Positions 6,184 to 13,118 of a DNA stretch of 54,648 bases are shown here, one piece after another. This DNA is from Lachnospiraceae bacterium (lineage in GTDB: Bacteria > Bacillota > Clostridia > Lachnospirales > Lachnospiraceae), in the NCBI GenBank assembly GCA_910575105.1, contig CAJTDK010000023.1:1-54648 (forward strand), written 5' to 3'. Under the pieces are notes generated by a model. The model made no database searches. It saw only the letters and a program-made list of their open reading frames with translations, and was not told the origin of the DNA. Position numbers and translations under genes: made by a program. Each line of letters starts with the position of its first letter. Position 1 is the stretch's first letter.

Positions 6184-7473
6184 CTATACGGCTACGCCGA
6201 CAGGTGGTAAAAGAAGATCGGCGGCGCCGACGGTCCAGTCCGCAGCCCCGGCCGTGTCGTTCCAATCCCGCGCCCGGGGGCCGCAGGTGAGGCCACTGCC
6301 GCAACGCCCGAACCGCAGGCACGCGCCCGTAAACGTCTGCTTCGGGTCTTTTCTCCATAAGCCGTCGCAGCCTCCGGTCGCGCTGCTCCCTCCGTCCATT
6401 CCTAAAGCCGGGATACTGCCGTACCCCGGCACGGTTCTGAAATGGGCCGGGTAATCCAGGGCGTTGTGGTTACTGTCCCAGGTCTTGTTATCCGGTACGG
6501 CGATCCCGCTGTCCGTATACTTTGCCCCGGTCGGGTCGTAGGTGTAGTTTTTGCTTACCTTCACCCGCCCGTTTACAACTACCTCGTAAGGGTCGCGCAT
6601 CCACTGCTGGTAGCTGCCGATCACAATGCTATGGAAAATCTTGTTAAGGCTGTGCTGATCGTCGGTTCCGTAGAACTGGCCGCCGCCTACTACGGCATTC
6701 CGCTTTACTCCGTAGGTCGGGGCCTGGCTGGCGTCGTATCCTGCACAATTTCCGTACCCATAGGCTTCCTGCAGGTTCGTGGTCTTTGCGAACATAATAA
6801 GAAGGTCGGTAATGGTTTCTACAATCGGCCCGCCGTAGAACACCGCCCGGTTGCTGAAATTTATAATAGCTGCCTTTTCTTTATCCGTGGTATTGTTATA
6901 TGTGGGTTGTAAGTTCGCAAGGCTTACCATCTTCGGGCTGCTGCTGTCTGCTCCCAAAATGGAACCGTAGAACATGGGCAGCCATACGCCCTCCAGCTCC
7001 TGGTTGTTTAGGTCAATAAAACCCACCGGCTCGTAGCCGTCGCGGGCGGTAAGGGAAAAGCGCACGATCCGGTCGTTGCCGACCATTTCCTCGTTTTTAT
7101 AAATCTTCATAAGCCAGGAAAAGGCGCCGCCGTTGTAGCTGCTGTTTGCAACGTCGGAAGCTCCGCCGTCCTCGCGCTGGGTATAGTCTGTTTCCTTCAG
7201 TCTGTAATCCGGCGTACCGTCCGCCCGTACCATGTAAGGCTTATTCGCCTTAATGACCGGGAAGTCCGCCCAACTGTTCAAGGCCATTCCGCCGCTCTGC
7301 TTATTCCTTACCAGGGGCGTAAAATTCTTATTAAGCCCGATATACTCGATCCGGCTGCTGGGGCTTAAAATGTCGTTGTGTTCAATGAAGCCGTAAACCG
7401 GATCGGAAGCCAAAATATTATAAACCTTGTCCAGCGTTTCCTTGTCTGCAATATAAATCTTTTCTCCTGCCAT
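6184..7473 (-). CDS. DGR-diversified tail-tip protein (C-type-lectin-like variable domain)
   Basis: This 429-residue protein is probably the receptor-binding tip of the phage tail. The last ~230 residues have the Gly/Trp/Asn-rich look of the C-type-lectin/formylglycine-enzyme fold used by DGR targets (VWLPMFYGSIL, GYGNCAGYDASQ, WNDTAG). The variable repeat covers residues ~385-418. The N-terminal part probably docks on the tail. Its start at 7473 shares a base with the end of the tail-collar fibre gene, so the two are translationally coupled. The VR shows that retrohoming has altered the gene since it last matched the TR. Confidence 0.88.
   Translation of the reverse strand: MAGEKIYIADKETLDKVYNILASDPVYGFIEHNDILSPSSRIEYIGLNKNFTPLVRNKQSGGMALNSWADFPVIKANKPYMVRADGTPDYRLKETDYTQREDGGASDVANSSYNGGAFSWLMKIYKNEEMVGNDRIVRFSLTARDGYEPVGFIDLNNQELEGVWLPMFYGSILGADSSSPKMVSLANLQPTYNNTTDKEKAAIINFSNRAVFYGGPIVETITDLLIMFAKTTNLQEAYGYGNCAGYDASQAPTYGVKRNAVVGGGQFYGTDDQHSLNKIFHSIVIGSYQQWMRDPYEVVVNGRVKVSKNYTYDPTGAKYTDSGIAVPDNKTWDSNHNALDYPAHFRTVPGYGSIPALGMDGGSSATGGCDGLWRKDPKQTFTGACLRFGRCGSGLTCGPRARDWNDTAGAADWTVGAADLLLPPVGVAV
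6220..6321 (-). repeat. DGR variable repeat (VR), residues ~385-418 of the tail protein
   Basis: This is the copy of the template repeat inside the target gene. On the coding strand, 11 template A are G and 4 are C here. Asn codons of the template have become Arg, Gly, Ser, Asp, Asp, Ala, Asp and Thr. The invariant GC-rich end TCGGCGCCGCC (6220-6230) matches the expected initiation-of-mutagenic-homing element. The target stop codon follows 12 codons later. Confidence 0.95.
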
Positions 7474-8075
7474 TACTCGTCTACCTCCTGAATATAAATC
7501 AAGCCGTTATCAATTCCCAGCTTGTACTTCTGCTTCGTGGCGTCGTCCCGGATCTTGTTGGCGTCCTCAACAAGAAGGGCCGCGCCGGTGCTGTTGATCG
7601 TTACCTCCGCGCTGTTGTTTACGGTAGCAAAATAATCCTGCGTAATCTGCGCCGGATTATATCCGTTGTAGGGCGGCATAAAGTCACCGTTGTCCCCGGC
7701 GGTCGTGGTGATGCTGTAAAGCACTTCGGTGCTGCTTGCCCCGTCCTTTACTTTGGCGTATAAGCCCATCTCGTTAATGTAATACCCGGCGTTTACGAGC
7801 GTCTGCCCCGTTACGGGGTCCTGGTTCGTAATAAGCGCCGTTACCTTCACGCTGTAATCGCTGAATATGTCAATATCCGAAAGGGGATAGCTATTCTTAA
7901 GCGATTTTAAGGCCGTGCGCTTCTGCAAGGCATCCAGCGTCTTTTCCGCTGCGGTGTAGCTTCCGTTTCCGGTGGCGATCCGGGTAAACTCTATTTTTAT
8001 TTCCCCGGCCTGCGCCCTGGTAAGAAGCCGCGCCCCCGCGTTGGTCATTACTGCGTTGTTAAATGGCTGTGGCAT
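7473..8075 (-). CDS. Tail-collar-type fibre N-terminal protein
   Basis: This 200-residue protein starts FNNAVMTNAGARLLTRAQAGEIKIEFTRIA-like, the pattern of the phage tail-collar fibre family, where the N-terminus docks on the baseplate gpI/gpJ. Residues ~95-115 (NAGYYINEMGLYAKV) match the family core. It has no long fibre shaft, so it probably works as an adaptor for the diversified tip encoded by the next, overlapping gene. It lies 11 nt downstream of the gpI-like gene. Confidence 0.82.
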   Translation of the reverse strand: MPQPFNNAVMTNAGARLLTRAQAGEIKIEFTRIATGNGSYTAAEKTLDALQKRTALKSLKNSYPLSDIDIFSDYSVKVTALITNQDPVTGQTLVNAGYYINEMGLYAKVKDGASSTEVLYSITTTAGDNGDFMPPYNGYNPAQITQDYFATVNNSAEVTINSTGAALLVEDANKIRDDATKQKYKLGIDNGLIYIQEVDE

Positions 8076-8086
8076 CTTGTTTCCTC

Positions 8087-9094
8087 CTATTCTCTTACTA
8101 TGTTTTTATATTTACTACCAGCCGCCGCTCCGGCTGAAATAGTCCCTCTTACGGTCTGCCTCTGGGTGCTTAAGCCTTCCCGTACTGCTGCCGGTTTCTG
8201 TGGCGCTCCTGGGCCTGCTGCAGCTCCGGCGTATGCCTGGGCCTCTATCGGTTCCGCGTGTTCCTCCAAACCTTCTATAATGGCCGCCTGGCGCTCTGTG
8301 GCCGTCACAGCGCCGCCTATATACGCCTCCCCTATGACTTGCTTACCCTCGAAGCTAAAACCGTCCACAATGGCCGCCTGGCGCGTCCTGGTGGCTCCTG
8401 CTGCGCCCGTGAATACTTCGCCGGTGATTTCCTTACCCTCAACCTTAAAACCGTCTACAATGGCCGCAGGGTGGTTCTCCTGGCGCGTAGCTGCTCCGGC
8501 GTGTATGGTCTGCTCCGTCCTCCGGTCTACGCTGTATCCGTCAATAACTGCAGGGGGGCGGTAGTTTGGGAATTGTCCTACGCCTGCGAAAAGCTCTTGC
8601 TCTATGGTCCGGTGGATATCAATCGCCCGAAGGTGTGACCGGGTATTCTTTACCCGCCGGATCATGATTGAAAAAAAGTCGTTCATCTCCGGCGTTAATA
8701 TGGCGTTGGTGGCAATTTTGAAATAATAAGGCTTGTCGGCGTACTCGTACCACTCTTTCACTTCGCCTTCCCCGAAAACAACCGCTACAAGTTCCTCTAC
8801 GGCCTCCGGGGTTCCTGCGCTCATATACCAAATAAGCGTATTTTTTACAAGCCGCCGTTTTGTGTCAAGGTCCAGGGTACTCCGGTAATACTGGGTACGA
8901 AGTTCCGAAGCTAAAAGGTCTATAACTTCCTCCGGCTGCTCGTCTAAATTTGTATAAATATATAAGCGCCTGCTGTATCGGTAAAGAAGGCGGCAGGCTT
9001 GCTGCAGCGCGTAGCTCAACGCCTTTACTTCCGGCTTTTTGGTTATGTTTCCGGGCAGAATGTCTGTTATTTGCCCGTCGTAGTAACTAATCAT
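8087..9094 (-). CDS. Baseplate gpI-like protein with five-repeat C-terminal extension
   Basis: This is a 335-residue baseplate protein. Residues ~1-160 match the P2 gpI type: helical, with LLASELRTQYYRSTLDLDTKRRLVKN and MSAGTPEAVEELVA. After residue ~175 the protein has five imperfect repeats of about 30 residues built on AA(I/V)xxGxxxxxxxxxGxxxxGAA. At DNA level three of them (around 8277, 8367 and 8457) keep an exact 90-bp period. The extension is unusual for gpI and may form a fibre-like or docking element. The ATG at 9094 follows GGAGGG and overlaps the gpJ stop. Confidence 0.85.
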   Translation of the reverse strand: MISYYDGQITDILPGNITKKPEVKALSYALQQACRLLYRYSRRLYIYTNLDEQPEEVIDLLASELRTQYYRSTLDLDTKRRLVKNTLIWYMSAGTPEAVEELVAVVFGEGEVKEWYEYADKPYYFKIATNAILTPEMNDFFSIMIRRVKNTRSHLRAIDIHRTIEQELFAGVGQFPNYRPPAVIDGYSVDRRTEQTIHAGAATRQENHPAAIVDGFKVEGKEITGEVFTGAAGATRTRQAAIVDGFSFEGKQVIGEAYIGGAVTATERQAAIIEGLEEHAEPIEAQAYAGAAAGPGAPQKPAAVREGLSTQRQTVRGTISAGAAAGSKYKNIVRE

Positions 9095-10241
9095 CTTCAA
9101 GCCCTCCGTAAATTACGTTTACGCCGGTACACTGGGCTTTTGCTGTTTCGCCTATAACGCGGAAAACCGGCGCCCTTACGACCGCCCTTTTGGCTCCTGC
9201 GTCGTTTATGTTGGCGATCAGCTCGTCCGGGTTAATGTCCCGGCCAACTTTGGAAGCCTGCCATAGCTTATACTTTTCTACGGCGCTTTCCACCTGCGCC
9301 TGGATGGCCGTGGCCGCGTTGCTATCGCTGGTGTTAATGTAATAAGTCACGTCTATGCTGTATTCCTCAATTTCCGGCTTCTTTACTTGTACCTGGTCCG
9401 TAAGCGGGCGCTTTCCCCGCTGGTTTACTGCCGCCGTAACCGCTGCTATTGTGGTATCGTCCGGGACCGTCCCGTCCGTCATAACAAAGCGTATATCTAC
9501 AACGCCGGGGACCGGGCTGGTTATTTTAACATCCCCTATATTCGGGTTGCTGTCCTTTACCCAGTATTCGTAGGCGTCGTCCGGTCCTGCGGTTGAAAAG
9601 CTGGAAGGTGCAAGGTAAATTCTTTCGGCCATGTTCTGATCGGATTCCACCTCTGTCCCGCCGGTGCTTTTCTCCGTGTTTGAAACTTTGGAAACGAAGC
9701 CTATAGGGTCCACCAGCGTCGTAAGCTCCCCGGCTGCAAAGTCGTTTCCAATCGTCCCGGCCTCGGTGCATTCCGTCATAACTGTTATTTCCGTTTCCCC
9801 TGCCGGTATTTCTGCATACTCAATCGTAGCAAAGTAAACCTCGTAAGCCGCCGTTACCCTGGTCCCCTGGGGGATGCTGGTGGCTGCCTCCCTTTTCCCG
9901 GAAAGCGTGAACTTGACCGGAACCTGCGCGAACTTGGCCGGATTCCTTGTAACCTTCTTAAGCGCTCCCATATTCTCCAGGTAATCGTCGTAGGCGTATT
10001 TAAGAAAATTCATCTTGCCTGCCTTGTCTATGTTCTGCAAGCCCTGGTAAATTATCTGAGCGCAAGAAAGCATAATAATGCGGTTCGGGTCCGATTTTGA
10101 AAGCTGTATCTTCTTTCCCGTGACCTCCTGGTACTTCGCCACGAAGTCGGTTAATATCTTACTTTGCAAGTCCTCCAATGTAAGCCCGTCTATAAAGCTG
10201 ATATCCGGTAAATTATCTATTGTGTTAAGAATGTCCGACAA
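9087..10241 (-). CDS. Baseplate J-like protein (P2 gpJ family)
   Basis: This 384-residue protein forms the baseplate wedge of contractile tails. Family marks are the N-terminal TDFVAKYQEVTGKKIQLSKSDP, a central AYEVYFATIEYAEIPAGETEI, and GTEVESDQNMAERIYLAPSSFSTAGPDDAYEYWVKDSNPNI-like blocks, with VSDVRVPGVVDIRFV-type strands later. The start is TTG at 10241, seven bases after AGGGAGGTGG. It ends in TAG inside the start of gpI, showing that TAG is a normal stop in this phage. Confidence 0.93.
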   Translation of the reverse strand: MSDILNTIDNLPDISFIDGLTLEDLQSKILTDFVAKYQEVTGKKIQLSKSDPNRIIMLSCAQIIYQGLQNIDKAGKMNFLKYAYDDYLENMGALKKVTRNPAKFAQVPVKFTLSGKREAATSIPQGTRVTAAYEVYFATIEYAEIPAGETEITVMTECTEAGTIGNDFAAGELTTLVDPIGFVSKVSNTEKSTGGTEVESDQNMAERIYLAPSSFSTAGPDDAYEYWVKDSNPNIGDVKITSPVPGVVDIRFVMTDGTVPDDTTIAAVTAAVNQRGKRPLTDQVQVKKPEIEEYSIDVTYYINTSDSNAATAIQAQVESAVEKYKLWQASKVGRDINPDELIANINDAGAKRAVVRAPVFRVIGETAKAQCTGVNVIYGGLEDD

Positions 10242-10256
10242 TGTCTACCACCTCCC

Positions 10257-10607
10257 TTATTCCTGGCTTTCCGTGTCGGCGTCCTCGCCGGTGTCGTCCG
10301 GCTCCTTCTGGCCGATAACTATTTTAGGGGTCAGGTTTCCGTCCTCAGCCTGCGTGTACTCAATGCTTAATACTTCCGCCTTATCCTCGTATATCTCCGT
10401 TTTCTCTATAACTTCCAATGCAAAAAGATTTTGCGCTACGTTGGTAGGGCAGCTTTCAAAAGTTTGATCTAAACCAAATTTACGATCCCCTGGGCAGGTT
10501 CCTTCTGCCGTGCTGTAAAGTAAATCAAGGTTTCTTTGCATTTCTTCAAGCTCCGTCGCGTTAAGGTAATCGAAGCCAATTATAACCACCTCCGGCGTGT
10601 TGAACAT
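10257..10607 (-). CDS. Baseplate wedge protein, gpW/T4 gp25-like
   Basis: This 116-residue protein has the size, position (between gpU/gpV and gpJ) and ending expected for the gp25-like/gpW baseplate protein of P2-type phages. The central VAQNLFALEVIEKTEIYEDKAEVLSIEY fits the family's beta region. The C-terminal ~15 residues are an acidic tail (DDTGEDADTESQE). The N-terminal part is less typical, so the call rests mainly on position. Confidence 0.65.
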   Translation of the reverse strand: MFNTPEVVIIGFDYLNATELEEMQRNLDLLYSTAEGTCPGDRKFGLDQTFESCPTNVAQNLFALEVIEKTEIYEDKAEVLSIEYTQAEDGNLTPKIVIGQKEPDDTGEDADTESQE

Positions 10608-10625
10608 CTGGCCGCCTCCTTCCCC

Positions 10626-11021
10626 TTATAAGTATTCCTCTAGGGTAATGTCGCAAGTAATTTTTACGACCTCGCCCTTGTTTAGAATGGTTTCCCAGTT
10701 TTCGCTGATCTCCGTTATGGCGTATTTGTTGGAACCGACCTTTTTACTGCCAATAACTACGGTCTGCGGCTTCCCCGTCCGGATCAGCTTCTCTATGTTC
10801 TCTACGGTCTTTCGTGGCCGCACTCCGTGTTCCGCGTTTAATGTTATGCTGAAAGTTACTTGATCGGCGTCCGGCCCTAAAAACTGTTTTTTGGGTTTTT
10901 TGCCTATGCGCGGATGGGAAGCCCAGCGCCCTTTTACGGTTCGCTGCATTTTCGTAAAATTAAGGATCTTCCGGTCGCTGGTTTCAAATACAACCGTTTT
11001 CCCGATGTGTCCTATGGCCAT
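10626..11021 (-). CDS. Tail protein gpU-like
   Basis: This 131-residue protein resembles the P2 gpU family. It has FLGPDADQVTFSITLNAEHGVRPRK, then PQTVVIGSKKVGSNKYAI and a terminal ITCDITLEEYL strand. gpU helps complete the tail. Its start overlaps the end of the gpV-like gene, so the two are coupled. Confidence 0.85.
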   Translation of the reverse strand: MAIGHIGKTVVFETSDRKILNFTKMQRTVKGRWASHPRIGKKPKKQFLGPDADQVTFSITLNAEHGVRPRKTVENIEKLIRTGKPQTVVIGSKKVGSNKYAITEISENWETILNKGEVVKITCDITLEEYL

Positions 11022-11482
11022 TCAACTACCCCCTTCCCTACGCCTACGGCCTTCTCTAAAGCTGCAATCCTTTTTTCGTGGTCGTGGAGCTTTAAAAGAA
11101 GTTTCTCCGCCTCCGCGTCCTGGTGGGTTTCGCTGCCGTCTAAAGAAGCTATGACGGTATGCTCCGCCGCCAGGGTCAAAACGCCGTCTTTATAATTGAT
11201 ATAGGCTCCGCCGCCCAGGTCCTTGTGGAAGGTTCCGGGATTCCCTGCTGCGTTGTATTCGTTCCAATAGGTTCCTAAGATGATCCCCATCTCCCCGCCG
11301 TTGCTTAAATGAATAACGACAACCTTTGCCCCCAACTGCGGCAGCTTATATTCTTCGTTAAAGGTGGCGTATGGTAATAGCTCCGTGACCTCGCCGTCCC
11401 GGTCCTCAAAGACAACACTTACCATTCCCGTTTCTGCGTCTACGCTGCTTACGGTTCCGATTCTGTTTCCTCCGTCGCTCAA
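11012..11482 (-). CDS. Baseplate assembly protein gpV-like (spike)
   Basis: This 156-residue protein has the OB-fold start of gpV (RIGTVSSVDAETGMVSVVFED), followed by LPQLGAKVVVIHLSNGGEMGIILG and a short beta-helix section GGAYINYKDGVLTLAAE. A C-terminal coiled-coil (KLLLKLHDHEKRIAALEKA) replaces the metal-bound apex of P2 gpV. It should form the central spike trimer that pierces the host envelope. Confidence 0.88.
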   Translation of the reverse strand: MSDGGNRIGTVSSVDAETGMVSVVFEDRDGEVTELLPYATFNEEYKLPQLGAKVVVIHLSNGGEMGIILGTYWNEYNAAGNPGTFHKDLGGGAYINYKDGVLTLAAEHTVIASLDGSETHQDAEAEKLLLKLHDHEKRIAALEKAVGVGKGVVEWP

Positions 11483-11496
11483 TGCCTCCCGCCTCC

Positions 11497-12825
11497 TTAT
11501 GCTTTCTTAAGGCTGCCTTTATCGCACCAGCCGTACCGGGTCCCGCCCTTACGCTTGGCCACGCCGTACTGGTACTTATAGCCGCTTCCTAAAATCTGCG
11601 TAATGTACATCGTCATGTTGCTGCACTGGTTCGCCTTGCCGCCGTTGCCGCCCCAATATGCCGGGCCATTTACGATAACTTTATCGCCTACGGCGAGCGC
11701 TTCCGTTGCTGCTGGCTGCGTGGTTGCCTTCTTTGTAGCAACTGCTTTTTTCTGTCCCTGGTACTCCTTCATGACCGTTGCCTTCGTTATGCGCTTTTGG
11801 CAGCGGTGTAATTCCAGGGTCATTGTGTAGGCTGCGTCCGGCCCTATGTTGTGCGTTACTTTATCAACAAAGTATTTCCCGGAAAGCTCGCAAAGCCCTT
11901 TAATCCTTATCGTGCTTCCTGCCGCGATCCGGTTATTCGCCATAATAGTAACGCTCATCGTTACTGCCTTCTCGTTTTCGGCGTTTACTTTGGCGCAGGC
12001 TTTAAGCTGCGCCTCCTGCAAGCTCTCGACCTTCTCGTTAATGTTAAGTATGCGCTTCCCGCTGCCGACAACGCATTTCATTTCCTTGTCGTCTTTGCCG
12101 GAAGTGTACTTTATGCGGGCGCCGGTGTAAGTGCCTACAAGGGTCGTATTGTAGGACCAGTCCTGCAGGTCTACGGGCTTTAAGGTTGCAACGGGTTTCT
12201 TTGCCTCAAATGCGCCCTTATCGTAAATTACAATTTTCCCGCTATAGATTTTTATGGCCATCCCGTAATCTTCACAAACCTTCTTTAAAAAGCTGCTGTC
12301 GGCCTCGTTGCTCTGTTCAATGGTTCCGAGCTTAATCGTCCCGCCGGTATAGTGCAGCTTAAGGTGGTACTTTTTAGCAATCTCCGCGCCTACCTCCTTA
12401 AGCGTTGCTTTCTTCCAGGTCTTACTCCTGCCGGTGCTTCTGAAAGCGTTACCTTCCGGGACGGATACTCCGCCAATCGTGCAGGTAAGCTGTGGGCCGG
12501 TGTAGCTCAAATCGTCAAGGCAGAACTTCCCGCAATAGAAAGTTTTCTTTTTCCCTGCCTTGTCCCAGCTCTTTTCAATGATTTTAGCTGTCAACTTATC
12601 GCCCTTTTTGGGCATCCATTTATTCGCCCAGCGTAAGTCTATATTTGTTAAGGTTATGCTTATAGTATCGCTTTCCCCGGATGCCGGGTCGGTATAAGAA
12701 AAGCCCTCGTTATACTCCGCCATGACGGAAGCGGGGCGTTTCTTTGCCCCGCCCGCCTTTTTGGATTTTACCTTTTTTTGGTATGTTACGTTTACGCTTG
12801 CCTGCCTGGGTGTTTCTTTTGTCAT
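11497..12825 (-). CDS. Baseplate hub protein gpD-like with C-terminal SH3-type domain
   Basis: This 442-residue protein matches the late-control gpD/hub family: PASGESDTISITLTNID, WANKWMPKKGDKL and SSFLKKVCEDYGMAIKIYSGKIVIYD. Residues ~380-442 form an SH3-like module (VGDKVIVNGPAYWGGNGG … MTMYITQIL … GTRYGWCDKGSLKKA). It is closely similar to the last domain of this phage's endolysin, suggesting that the tail tip binds peptidoglycan during entry. It overlaps the gpX-like gene by 4 bp. Confidence 0.88.
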   Translation of the reverse strand: MTKETPRQASVNVTYQKKVKSKKAGGAKKRPASVMAEYNEGFSYTDPASGESDTISITLTNIDLRWANKWMPKKGDKLTAKIIEKSWDKAGKKKTFYCGKFCLDDLSYTGPQLTCTIGGVSVPEGNAFRSTGRSKTWKKATLKEVGAEIAKKYHLKLHYTGGTIKLGTIEQSNEADSSFLKKVCEDYGMAIKIYSGKIVIYDKGAFEAKKPVATLKPVDLQDWSYNTTLVGTYTGARIKYTSGKDDKEMKCVVGSGKRILNINEKVESLQEAQLKACAKVNAENEKAVTMSVTIMANNRIAAGSTIRIKGLCELSGKYFVDKVTHNIGPDAAYTMTLELHRCQKRITKATVMKEYQGQKKAVATKKATTQPAATEALAVGDKVIVNGPAYWGGNGGKANQCSNMTMYITQILGSGYKYQYGVAKRKGGTRYGWCDKGSLKKA

Positions 12826-13115
12826 TCGTCGTCCTCCGCTTCGTCCTCGTCGTTAAAGTCGTCGTAAGGGTCCGGCTCGTCCCCGTCCTCGTCGTCCTCT
12901 GCTCCGAGCCTCCACGGTGGCAGTTCCCCGTCCTCGTCCTCTGGCAAGCCTGGAGTATTAAGAACGGTTCCCGCTGAAAATACAAGAATATCTAAAAAAG
13001 GGTAGTTGTTAGCCATAAGGAAAGCGGCGTATTCCTCGCCGCCGTATACCTTATATGCTATCTGGTCCCAGGTTTCCCCTTGTATCGTGGTATATGTTGC
13101 TGCCAACTTTGCCAC
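12822..13115 (-). CDS. LysM-like tail protein gpX
   Basis: This 97-residue protein starts with a LysM-type fold (TIQGETWDQIAYKVYGGEEYAAFLMANN), as in P2 gpX. It ends with a striking Asp/Glu-rich tail of ~35 residues (DDEDGDEPDPYDDFNDEDEAEDDE within it). gpX sits at the hub-tube junction. The acidic tail is longer than in P2 gpX and could be a charge-based docking element. Confidence 0.85.
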   Translation of the reverse strand: MAKLAATYTTIQGETWDQIAYKVYGGEEYAAFLMANNYPFLDILVFSAGTVLNTPGLPEDEDGELPPWRLGAEDDEDGDEPDPYDDFNDEDEAEDDE

Positions 13116-13118
13116 CTC

